A DNA stretch of 64,000 nt, taken from positions 17,554 to 81,553 of the forward strand of contig CAZOMV010000010.1 in NCBI GenBank assembly GCA_964580995.1, given 5' to 3'. Both the position numbers and the translations under genes were made by a program. Below are positions 51,563-59,602 of the stretch, in pieces; within the stretch, counting starts at the first letter, position 1; each line of letters starts with the position of its first letter. This DNA is from JAKJEP01 sp964580995. Its GTDB lineage: Bacteria; Planctomycetota; Phycisphaerae; Sedimentisphaerales; SM23-30. Under the pieces are notes generated by a model that did no database searches, was not told the DNA's origin, and worked only from the letters and a program-made list of their open reading frames with translations.

Positions 51563-54325
51563 TCAGAACATTCTTTCCAGTCCTAATCCGGTTAACCCGG
51601 CCGGGCTGGATTTCGCACCACGGTTCTCTTCATATTGTACCGGTGTGGTCTGCCATCTTTCACCTAAATTATTTATCGGAATTTTCCTGGGAATGAGTAC
51701 AAACATCTCATCTTGCCGGGTCTGAAATTCGATCCGTTTACTCTCAAACATCCCCGCTTCCCCGCCCTCCCTCCACAAAAACGCCTGCGGCCAGGGATTT
51801 TCCACAATACAGAGATTGCCCCGCAGGCTTTGGATCGACACCCATACCGGCTGGCCGTTCTCGATCTCCGCCGAAACAACAAAACCGCCCGCCGCATGCA
51901 GCGTAAACCGGGCCTTCTGCGTTTCCCGTACCGCCGGGCCAATCCGGATAATGCCGTCGTGGCTCTGCAACAGGGACTCATTCATCGCGCAGGCCAGCAC
52001 ATACATCGCTTCCAGGGAGGCATGACGGAAGGGCCAGGTGGACATGGGAAACCGTTTCCCCGCCCGCGGATTTCCCGGCTCCGCCTCCCGAACATCGCCA
52101 ACGATGTTCTTGCCAAACCGGTTAATCGCTACTGCCTCAATATCCTCGATAATCCCCCAATGCGTCCACCCATTGACATAAATCTGCCACTGGTCCGGAT
52201 ATACCCGCAGAACCTCGCCCAGTTCCCTCCCCAGCCCCAGCCGGGCCAAAACCACAGGCAGCGGATCCCATCCTACCCCGCTGGGCGTATACAGCTTGGC
52301 CGTATTCACCGCCGCCAGAAAATCCGCCGTCCCCCGATCCGACAATCCCATCGGCCCCGCGGGAAATACCGTCGCAAATTCCGCCCACGGAAAAATACCC
52401 ACATAATTTCCCCAATCGTATTTAATCACTGTCACCGGCGACTGGCCCAGCTTCAGCTTCTGCATGATCTCCCGCCTGTCATCCAAATCGGCACAGCCCG
52501 GCTTCTGGAGCGGGGTACAGGAAAGCAGCCATCGTTTTTCCTCGATCCCCCAGCCGGCCGCCAGCATCTCCTCCGAAACCGCCGGATCCCCCTTGAATAC
52601 TCCCATCCGCAAGGTTTTCCCGTCCGGGTCGCGCATTTGCTCATCCATCTTCACCCTGGGCCAGGGCGCCAGACGGTCCGCCATCTCCTGCCATTTCGGC
52701 AACTCCGCCTCTTCCACCCCTGCCTGGCGGCATGCCTCTATGGTTGCCAGAAACAACGCCTTGCCGCACGCCAGCTCGGTGATGCTGTCCTTCAGTTGAA
52801 TCCATCCTTCATACGCCGACCCGCGCTGGGCATGATACAGCCCGTCCTCTTCCTTCACAAATAACGTTTCAAAAAACCGGGCCGCCTTGAGCATGTAAGG
52901 CAGGGCCCGGGTCTTTAAAAATTCCGGATCGCCCGTATATTGATACTGCCTCCAGAAATCCAGCGCAATCTGGGCCACCGGCGTGTGATTGATTTTCTCC
53001 GCTATCGAATTATACCCCCGCCTTTCGCACACATCCGAAACATACGCCCCGTCTTCCACGCCAAACAATTCTTTGGCGTCCTGCTGGGCATGAGGCAGAG
53101 AACGAAAACGGTACTCCAGATACGGCTCAATCAGATCCGGATGCCCCGCCGCATTCAGCGGCCAGTACAACTGTTGCTGATTCCAGTGAAAATAAAAATT
53201 CCAGGCCTGAAAATCCCGGCTCCAGTTCCACAGCCCGTTAATAAAACGACCCGGGTACTTCCCCCCCTGCGACGCCTTCGCGTAATACATCGCCAGATGC
53301 CACAAATTGTCCAGATAATCATCTCCCGACTCCATCAGCGAACGCAGCCAGAATGCCTTCCATGCCTCCTTCTGTTCGTCCTTCAATAGTGTCAGCTCGC
53401 CAATCGCCTGCAAACTTTGCTGCACCGCCGCCACCGCAGCCGATTCCAGCGGCGAAGTCACCGCCGTCAAAAGGGTAAACCGGCTTCCCGGGCCTCCCGT
53501 AATCTTCGCCAAAGCCGCATAAGAATGCTCGCCACGATACTCCGCCTGGCATTTTTCCATAGCACGTATGGTCGTCCCCACCGCAAAGGTCCCGCTGGTC
53601 AGCCGATGCGTCAGATACATACCCTCCGCATCGAAAGAGGCCTCCGTCCCTTTCAGCCCCAGGGCCGCATCGCCATTGATCTGGCTGTACCAGTGCGAAA
53701 ACGTCCGCGACCCGAATCGCTCCAGCGTCACTTCAATCGGGATCGCTTCGCTTAACTCATTCGTAACCTCACAACAGAAAATCCCATCCTGCTCGCTGAC
53801 AAAAGCCTCCACCGTTACCGATCCGAATGGCCCTTGGGCCAGGATGGTCAGGGTCGCATCCGCCAGCCGCAGCCGGCCCCGAAAATCGGAAAGATAAAAC
53901 ACATCAAAAATGGGAACTTTAAAATCGACGATCAAACGGCCCGCGTGCCGCAAAGTCGTGCTGCTTTCTTCTTCGTTGCCGGCCCAGTTGGTGAATCGCC
54001 CGATCGGCGCATCATCCCACAAATCGGACTTGTTCATGGCAAAGATCAGCTTCGAGCCTTCGCACCAGCCCAGCACCCCCACCTCCCCGTTGCCCAGCGC
54101 CATCCCCTGCATCGGATCTTCCGGCGGGCTAAGATACACCAGGTCATGCCGGGCCACCCGCCCCGGCCAGCCGATCTGCCACTGCCCCGTCTTCCAGTCA
54201 AACGGTGTCACCAATCCATCCGGATTCCCGGCCGCCGCCGCCGCCCTCAGTCCGCCTGCGAAAAAATACCCCAGAAATGCCAAAAATAGGCTTGAAACAA
54301 GAATCATCATTTTCTTCAACTTCAT
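51563..54325 (-). CDS. Secreted GH95-like glycoside hydrolase
   Basis: A 920-residue protein with a signal peptide (about 1-30). It resembles GH95 (alpha-L-fucosidase/galactosidase, inverting): MALGNGEVGVLGW at about 75-87 and NGLWNWSRDFQAWNFYFHWN at 363-382 with a following QLYWPLNAAGHPDL, corresponding to the GNG and iWN...N.NLQMNYW blocks of the family, then an (alpha/alpha)6-barrel to about 800. The identity is partial; related unnumbered families exist. It lies 13 bp after the beta-helix/EEP gene and 38 bp before the alpha/beta hydrolase. The combined context suggests debranching of a decorated polysaccharide. GGGAG precedes the ATG. Confidence 0.82.
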   Translation of the reverse strand: MKLKKMMILVSSLFLAFLGYFFAGGLRAAAAAGNPDGLVTPFDWKTGQWQIGWPGRVARHDLVYLSPPEDPMQGMALGNGEVGVLGWCEGSKLIFAMNKSDLWDDAPIGRFTNWAGNEEESSTTLRHAGRLIVDFKVPIFDVFYLSDFRGRLRLADATLTILAQGPFGSVTVEAFVSEQDGIFCCEVTNELSEAIPIEVTLERFGSRTFSHWYSQINGDAALGLKGTEASFDAEGMYLTHRLTSGTFAVGTTIRAMEKCQAEYRGEHSYAALAKITGGPGSRFTLLTAVTSPLESAAVAAVQQSLQAIGELTLLKDEQKEAWKAFWLRSLMESGDDYLDNLWHLAMYYAKASQGGKYPGRFINGLWNWSRDFQAWNFYFHWNQQQLYWPLNAAGHPDLIEPYLEYRFRSLPHAQQDAKELFGVEDGAYVSDVCERRGYNSIAEKINHTPVAQIALDFWRQYQYTGDPEFLKTRALPYMLKAARFFETLFVKEEDGLYHAQRGSAYEGWIQLKDSITELACGKALFLATIEACRQAGVEEAELPKWQEMADRLAPWPRVKMDEQMRDPDGKTLRMGVFKGDPAVSEEMLAAGWGIEEKRWLLSCTPLQKPGCADLDDRREIMQKLKLGQSPVTVIKYDWGNYVGIFPWAEFATVFPAGPMGLSDRGTADFLAAVNTAKLYTPSGVGWDPLPVVLARLGLGRELGEVLRVYPDQWQIYVNGWTHWGIIEDIEAVAINRFGKNIVGDVREAEPGNPRAGKRFPMSTWPFRHASLEAMYVLACAMNESLLQSHDGIIRIGPAVRETQKARFTLHAAGGFVVSAEIENGQPVWVSIQSLRGNLCIVENPWPQAFLWREGGEAGMFESKRIEFQTRQDEMFVLIPRKIPINNLGERWQTTPVQYEENRGAKSSPAGLTGLGLERMF

Positions 54326-54338
54326 GGCTGCTCCCTGA

Positions 54339-56738
54339 TTATGGTTCTTTATCCGGTATTTCGCCGGGCAAAATGATTTGCGCCGTCACCGGGAAATGAT
54401 CGGATGGGTATCGGCCGTCCTTCTGCATCGAAACGATTTCCGCCTTTTGCACCGGCACGTCGGGGGATACAAAAATATAATCTATTTTTCCGCCCTCGTT
54501 TCTGCCCTCAAATCCATGAAACGTCCCTGCCTTGCTCACCTCCGGATGCAAGAGCCGAAAGGAATCCACCAAAGGCACAGGATTGCCGCCCGGATTCCCC
54601 GCCTCCTCGGCAAAAGCATGGCTTCCCTGCAAATAGAGGACCGCCGGATTATCTTCTTCGGCATTAAAATCCCCCGTAACGATCACGGGATCGGGATGCT
54701 TCCGCTCCCGGATCCGCTGCGCCAGCAGTTGGACACTCTTTTCCCGGGACGGCTGCGACTGATGATCCAGGTGCAGATTATAGATATAGAACGCCCGCCC
54801 GGACTTTTTTTCGATCAGGCGAACCCAACTGCAAATTCGGACATTGCTATTCCCCCAGTGCCGGGACCCGGCCACTTCAGGCGTGTCGGAAAACCAGAAC
54901 GTCCCCGATTCATCCGCCTGGAACCGGTCCTGCCGATAGAGAATGGCCGAATATTCTCCCTTATCTTTCCCATCATCCCGCCCCACTCCGATCTCCTGAT
55001 ACACCGGCAGCGCCTGCCGAATCTGGTCGATCTGAAAACGCAGGGCCTCCTGCAAACCGGCCGCATCGGGCTGCTGCTGCCGCAACACCTCAAAAACCAG
55101 TTCCTTTCGCTTTTCCCACCGGTTCTCGCCGTCATGGGCCGTGCCATAGCGGATATTGAAGCTCATAATCCCCAGACTCACATCGTTTTCCCACAGCAAA
55201 ACCCCTCGCCCCGTCCCCCCTCTCGGCGTCGAATTCGGATAATCCGGATTCAGCTTCTGCGTCACCACCGCCACCAGGCCGCGCGGCTCCAGAATCTTCT
55301 CCTGCCCCGCCCCCCCCGACGCATACCGCGCCCGGACCTCCGCCAGCGTAAAATTCTTCACCACGCAATCCCGATCCGGCGAAAACACCTCCACCCACTG
55401 CCCCGGATCATTCGCCGCAAACTGAATCGTCATCGACTTCGGCCCCACCTGCACCAGCTTATACTCCGGCCGCCCCGCCTCCTCCGGATTAAAATCCAGC
55501 ACCACCTCCCGGATCGACAGCCCGTCCGCGTTCAGCGCCACCTGAAACGGCGCCTCCGCCGTCCGCTCCCTCACCTCAATCCCCCGAAAATACACGTTAT
55601 ACAAATTCCCAATCGGGTCCGCATAATCATTCGCCCGCCCCAGCTCCAGATTCGGCTGATCGTACATCTTATATTCGCTCACCCCCCGGATCCCCCGAAA
55701 CACCACATCCGCCACATCGCACGCCGCCTTCTGCCCGCTGGGGTACAGCTTCGTCCCCGGCAGCAGCCGGATCGACGCCGGCCCCGGCGTCTCCACCTCC
55801 TCCACCAGCACATGATCGATCGTCCCGAATCCGATCGCCGTATGCTTCCAGTCCCACGGCAGCAGCCCCACCATATCGTCATACGTTGTCCCCGATATCC
55901 GCCGGATCACCCCCCAGTGCGCCGGCCCGTTAATATGCACCCCGTCCCGCCGATGCTCCTCAAACCGGACATCCTCCACCACAAACTCTTCACACCGGCT
56001 CATCTGCACCCCGTGCGGCCGGCACTGCCGGATCGTCAGATTCCCCACCCGTACCCGCCGGACCTGATTCAGCAGAATCGTCCCGTGCGACTGAATCGTG
56101 CCTTGCCGATCCCCAAATCCATTCCCGTTCCCGTTGCTCTGCCCCAGCGTCGTCGCCAGTGTCGTCCAGATCCCCCCGTCGATCACGATATCCCGGTCCG
56201 CATCTTCCGACACCTCCGCCGGCCCCTCCTTCTCAATCGCCAGCTTCTCATTCCGCACCATGCAGCAGTTCGACCCCGGCCGCAGCCGAATCTCCGCCTT
56301 CTCATCCGCCGCCAGCGTATTGCCCGTATGCAAAATCAGTGGCCCGTCCAGATAATACGGCTTCTCCCGCGCCGCGATATACACCACCGGATTCTCATCC
56401 AGCGCCGCCTGGATCGCTTCCGTCCAGATTTCCCCCTTCACTTCCGCCGCCCGCTCCGCCCCCTGCTCATCCGGCCAGACCTCCGTCCACACTTCCTCCC
56501 GCACCCGCTGCCGGTACTTCTCCACATTGCCCCCCCCCGCCTGCCACTGCTTCCGGGCCTCCTCCAACCCTGCCCCCATCAGCACCTTCGCCCGCCCCAG
56601 CCGCCCATAAATCCCCGCCGCAATCTCCTCCTCGCCCGTCCGCTCCGCCCCCGCCGAATTCCCCGCCATAAACCCATAAAATACCAATAAAAACATAAAA
56701 GGAAGGCATATAACAAAAAACGTTCTTCGGCATTCCAT
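54339..56738 (-). CDS. Fusion of parallel beta-helix and EEP (endonuclease/exonuclease/phosphatase) domains
   Basis: A 799-residue protein with a signal peptide (about 1-30). Residues about 95-480 form a right-handed beta-helix (EAIQAALDENPVVYIAAREK, VVEDVRFEEHRRDGVHINGP, and later rungs). From about 525 a complete EEP domain follows: IMSFNIRYG, GLQEAL, NLHLDHQSQPSREKS, VTGDFNAEE, KIDYIFVS and SDHFPV, the full set of catalytic motifs for metal-dependent phosphodiester or phosphomonoester hydrolysis. Secreted EEP domains next to glycan enzymes may act on phosphorylated glycans, nucleic acids or phospholipids. I know of no standard family with this two-domain order. First gene of a three-gene operon; the upstream spacer holds dispersed element C. 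Confidence 0.85.
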   Translation of the reverse strand: MECRRTFFVICLPFMFLLVFYGFMAGNSAGAERTGEEEIAAGIYGRLGRAKVLMGAGLEEARKQWQAGGGNVEKYRQRVREEVWTEVWPDEQGAERAAEVKGEIWTEAIQAALDENPVVYIAAREKPYYLDGPLILHTGNTLAADEKAEIRLRPGSNCCMVRNEKLAIEKEGPAEVSEDADRDIVIDGGIWTTLATTLGQSNGNGNGFGDRQGTIQSHGTILLNQVRRVRVGNLTIRQCRPHGVQMSRCEEFVVEDVRFEEHRRDGVHINGPAHWGVIRRISGTTYDDMVGLLPWDWKHTAIGFGTIDHVLVEEVETPGPASIRLLPGTKLYPSGQKAACDVADVVFRGIRGVSEYKMYDQPNLELGRANDYADPIGNLYNVYFRGIEVRERTAEAPFQVALNADGLSIREVVLDFNPEEAGRPEYKLVQVGPKSMTIQFAANDPGQWVEVFSPDRDCVVKNFTLAEVRARYASGGAGQEKILEPRGLVAVVTQKLNPDYPNSTPRGGTGRGVLLWENDVSLGIMSFNIRYGTAHDGENRWEKRKELVFEVLRQQQPDAAGLQEALRFQIDQIRQALPVYQEIGVGRDDGKDKGEYSAILYRQDRFQADESGTFWFSDTPEVAGSRHWGNSNVRICSWVRLIEKKSGRAFYIYNLHLDHQSQPSREKSVQLLAQRIRERKHPDPVIVTGDFNAEEDNPAVLYLQGSHAFAEEAGNPGGNPVPLVDSFRLLHPEVSKAGTFHGFEGRNEGGKIDYIFVSPDVPVQKAEIVSMQKDGRYPSDHFPVTAQIILPGEIPDKEP

Positions 56739-56769
56739 TTCAGAACCTCAACGCAAAACTCCGCCTAAC

Positions 56770-56861
56770 TTGACGGAAACGCCAAAAGTCAATATCGACT
56801 TCCAAAAACAGCTCTGGCGTCCCAATAACAAGGGGACGACGAGCTTTTGACGATGGTGTCT
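56770..56861 (-). repeat. 92-bp dispersed element, copy C
   Basis: Third copy of the 92-bp element, on the minus strand, about 91% identical to copy A and 88% to copy B by hand alignment. It fills nearly half of the 227-bp divergent spacer between the beta-helix/EEP and DUF3616 genes. The last base pair of the internal stem (CCCC...GGGA) is changed. Confidence 0.85.
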
Positions 56862-56950
56862 AACTTGGCTTATTTCTTAGCTGTTATAGCTGGCCAGGTC
56901 AAAATTGCAACCATATATCCATATTCTAACCTGTCTTTTTCTCCTGGGTC

Positions 56951-56959
56951 TGTTATAAT
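56951..56959 (+). promoter_or_regulatory. Extended -10 promoter TGTTATAAT before the DUF3616 gene (leaderless)
   Basis: TG-T-TATAAT is a perfect extended -10 element ending at 56959. Transcription would start near 56966, exactly at the second in-frame ATG. There is no Shine-Dalgarno and no good -35. Confidence 0.6.
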
Positions 56960-56965
56960 ATGATT

Positions 56966-58090
56966 ATGAAAATGCCTGTGACGTTAGTAATATTTCTTGC
57001 CGCCGTTTTCGGCTGCTCCGTTCCCGGATGCCAGGCCGCCGCCCCCACCGACCCCAACACCCCGCTCCTCACCTTCTACGGCACCTCCGACGCCTCCGCC
57101 GCCGTCGCCCTCGACGACAACTCCTTCCTCGTCGCTGACGACGAAAACAACACCCTCCGCCTCTACCCCTTCCAAAACGGCTCCGCCCCCGCCGCCCAGC
57201 TCGATCTGTCCGCCTACCTCCGCACCACCGATAAATTCCCCGAAGCCGACATCGAAGGTGCTACCCGCGTCGGTTCCCGCATCTACTGGATCACCTCCCA
57301 CGGCCGTAATCTCGACGGCAAACCCCGCCCCAACCGCTACCGCTTCTTCGCCACCGACCTCCAGCTAAAAGACGGCTCCTGGACCATCACCCCCGCCGGC
57401 TCCCCCTGCTCCACCCTCGTCCAGGCCATGCTCCAGACCCCCGCCCTCCAGCCGCTGGGCCTCGACCTGGCTACCCAGCTTGACGACTCCAAACTCAAAA
57501 AAAAAGCCTTAAAAAAACTGGCCCCCAAAAAAGACGGCCTCAACATCGAAGCCCTCGCCGCCTCTCCCGACCGCTCCGTCCTCTACCTCGGCTTCCGCAA
57601 CCCGCTCATCCCCAATAAACAGACCGGCCGCCCCCAGGCCCTGGTCATCCCCCTCCAAAACTTCCAGCAGGTCATCGAACAGCAGGCCGCCCCCCAGTTC
57701 GGCCAACCCCTCCTCTGGGACCTCGACCACCGCGGTATCCGCTCCATGGAATACTCCCCCTACCATAAATGCTTTTTCCTCGTCGCCGGACCCCGGGACG
57801 AAGAAACCGGCTTCGACCTCTACCGCTGGGACGGCAACCCCGGCTCCCAGCCGGCCCAAATGCCGCCTCTCCACATCACCGCCCCTGACTTCACTCCCGA
57901 AGCCATCCTCCTCTTCGACAACCACCCCGACCTCTACCTCCTCAGCGACGACGGCTCCCGCCTCATCCAGCTCTCCGACCCCAACCAGTGCCAGAAAGCC
58001 GACCTCCTCCCCGGCAACCGCTGCCAGAACAAATACCTCCTCAACCCCACCCAAAAATCCTTCCGCGCCTTCCGCCTCACCCCTCAATAA
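56966..58090 (+). CDS. Secreted DUF3616 family protein
   Basis: 374 residues from ATG 56966 (MKMPVTLVIFLAAVFG); ATG 56960 overlaps the likely transcription start and is less likely. After the signal peptide the protein reads as a beta-propeller-like DUF3616 domain: FYGTSDASAAVALDDNSFLV, ADIEGATRVGSRIYWITSHG, NRYRFFATDL, IEALAASPDRSVLYLGFRNP, GIRSMEYSPYHKCFFLVAGP. DUF3616 proteins are widespread but uncharacterised. Codons are overwhelmingly C-ending (GCC, CTC, ACC), the opposite of the gene at 2180-3982. It has no neighbours in the same orientation, so it is probably transcribed alone. Confidence 0.88.
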   Translation: MKMPVTLVIFLAAVFGCSVPGCQAAAPTDPNTPLLTFYGTSDASAAVALDDNSFLVADDENNTLRLYPFQNGSAPAAQLDLSAYLRTTDKFPEADIEGATRVGSRIYWITSHGRNLDGKPRPNRYRFFATDLQLKDGSWTITPAGSPCSTLVQAMLQTPALQPLGLDLATQLDDSKLKKKALKKLAPKKDGLNIEALAASPDRSVLYLGFRNPLIPNKQTGRPQALVIPLQNFQQVIEQQAAPQFGQPLLWDLDHRGIRSMEYSPYHKCFFLVAGPRDEETGFDLYRWDGNPGSQPAQMPPLHITAPDFTPEAILLFDNHPDLYLLSDDGSRLIQLSDPNQCQKADLLPGNRCQNKYLLNPTQKSFRAFRLTPQ

Positions 58091-58112
58091 AGACCCTCCT
58101 TATCCCAGTATT

Positions 58113-58274
58113 TCAGCTCAAGTAATCCCGGTTGATCCGCCAACCCACGTAAACGCCGACCAGACTGCCGACACTGCTGAGCAAAAAGGCGGTCATGATT
58201 CCGATTCTGGCTCCCAGCCACCATCCCAGGCAGCTAAAAACAGTTATGCCAATAAATATACACAGCTTATTCAT
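58113..58274 (-). CDS. Small membrane protein, 53 residues
   Basis: ATG 58274 to TGA 58113. The sequence starts MNKLCIFIGITVFSCLGWWL and ends VGWRINRDYLS. Two hydrophobic segments (about 4-22 and 26-45) are joined by a short GARIGI turn, so it should be a small hairpin in the membrane with a basic C-terminus. Small proteins with this GWWLGA...GIMTAFLLSSVG pattern occur in many bacteria as uncharacterised proteins; I recall the pattern but cannot name a function. GGTGGATAGG lies just before the ATG. It is on the same strand as, and 84 bp downstream of, a dockerin-tailed protein gene. Confidence 0.7.
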   Translation of the reverse strand: MNKLCIFIGITVFSCLGWWLGARIGIMTAFLLSSVGSLVGVYVGWRINRDYLS

Positions 58275-58358
58275 ATCCTATCCACCATATCTATCGGCAT
58301 TTTCCCAACCAACTTACAGACTATTTCCCCAAATCATTCCGGCCTTCCATCTAATAAC

Positions 58359-59198
58359 TTAGGGCATATATCCACAGGACGGATTGGGATCCGTACAGCT
58401 CAGCCAACCCAGGGAAAAACTCGCAAAATCCTCCAGATCAACGGAACCGTCCTTGTTCATATCCGCTCCGCCGCACCAGCCAGGAATGAAGTCACAGTCC
58501 GCCCGGTACCACTGCGCAGCGAACAGGGAAAAATCCGTCAATTCTACATAGCAATCCCCGCTCAGATCCCCCTGGGGATGGGGATGGCTGCTGTCCCCAC
58601 AAACCGGGGCTGGACCGCTTTCCATAACCACGTTATCCAAATAGGTCAGATCAGAACCCGTCTTCCATTCCGCATTGATATACAGCCCCTCCAGACTCGA
58701 AAGCACTTCCTGCATGTCCGCATCGGTGGCTGCCGCACCCGTCCAGCTATTCAGTCTCCAGCCCGTGCCCAGCAACGGAATACTGCGCGTCGTCCAAACC
58801 CCGACGGGTGACGAAAGCAAATTATAGTAGAGACCTTTCGTGGCCCCCTTCAAAACGACCGCGGGATAGACGGCGTTATCCGTATAGCTTATGAAAATGT
58901 CGAATAAAAAAGTACTCCCAAAGGCATCGGCTTGATCGCCCAAAAACTTCGCCGGTGCCGAAAAAAAGGTTTCGGCATACTGATCCGTGGCACCGATCCC
59001 GCCGCCGGGATTCCCGGCACTGGCACTCCAGCCGGGAGTGACACCCCCATACGCAGGCAGTGGATAGCCCCCATAAAGCCCCACCACCAGCCATCCGTCC
59101 GCATCCGTATCAAACGTACTGACCGTTTGCCCCATGACGGAAATCGTATTCAGGACCACCGGAACGGCCAACAGTAGAATAATGATTCTCTTCTTCAT
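58359..59198 (-). CDS. Secreted laminin-B-like protein with two-hand dockerin-like tail
   Basis: 279 residues from ATG 59198 (MKKRIIILLLAVPVVLNTIS), preferred to an upstream start because AGAGGAAAT is just before it and the signal peptide is clean. The body (about 25-180) begins STFDTDADGWLVVG, which matches the start of laminin-IV-B-type domains found in bacterial secreted proteins. The tail (about 200-279) has two EF-hand-like repeats: GDLSGDCYVELTDFSLFAA and ADMNKDGSVDLEDFASFSLG, separated by a Cys-containing linker and ending in CTDPNPSCGYMP. It probably binds extracellular glycan or protein and is held at the surface through the tail. Confidence 0.82.
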   Translation of the reverse strand: MKKRIIILLLAVPVVLNTISVMGQTVSTFDTDADGWLVVGLYGGYPLPAYGGVTPGWSASAGNPGGGIGATDQYAETFFSAPAKFLGDQADAFGSTFLFDIFISYTDNAVYPAVVLKGATKGLYYNLLSSPVGVWTTRSIPLLGTGWRLNSWTGAAATDADMQEVLSSLEGLYINAEWKTGSDLTYLDNVVMESGPAPVCGDSSHPHPQGDLSGDCYVELTDFSLFAAQWYRADCDFIPGWCGGADMNKDGSVDLEDFASFSLGWLSCTDPNPSCGYMP

Positions 59199-59602
59199 CC
59201 CATTTCCTCTTTCTTTTACCTTTGCTCTGTTTATCAAATAGAATCCGCCTCCCGGATCCCTTGCCCTTCATTAATCCCACCTGTGATTGTACCTGTCTTC
59301 TGATTATAATTGCCTGCACAGGTAACCCTAGTATATCACAACCCCCGCCCCCCTTGCCAGCAAATTCCCCAAAATCACTATAAATCCTTATCTTCCAGGG
59401 CCCTGCGAACAACCCCACCCCAAAATCCTTCCGTCCCCTCCGCCTCAACACTCCCAAAAATAGCATTGCAGTAAGGAGGAAACCCGGTATAATTAAAAAG
59501 GTGGTTATTTTGCGGCTGGTCGTGGTGCCCAGTCCTGGAGAAAATTCAGGCCCGAAAGTCTAAAGGTCTGAACGATTACCGTTTTTTTATAGGATAACAA
59601 AA
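59199..59602. other. Divergent spacer upstream of tdh-kbl
   Basis: No gene. Two TATAAT boxes (59305-59310 and 59488-59493); the second has a plausible -35 and is described separately. An ACCTGT...ACAGGT inverted repeat (arms at 59291 and 59318 approximately) brackets the first box. I looked for a glycine riboswitch before tdh and did not find one. Confidence 0.5.
59466..59493 (+). promoter_or_regulatory. Possible promoter of tdh-kbl
   Basis: TTGCAG (59466-59471), a 16-bp spacer and TATAAT (59488-59493). The leader would be about 100 nt. The -35 is two bases from consensus. Confidence 0.4.

Noticed and set aside
54378..56690. A 770-codon plus-strand frame opposite the beta-helix/EEP gene
   Set aside because: Extreme Arg/Pro/His composition; the opposite strand carries a complete EEP motif set.
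59500..59602. Possible glycine riboswitch in the tdh-kbl leader
   Set aside because: GGAG and short stems occur, but the conserved glycine-aptamer core blocks are missing.
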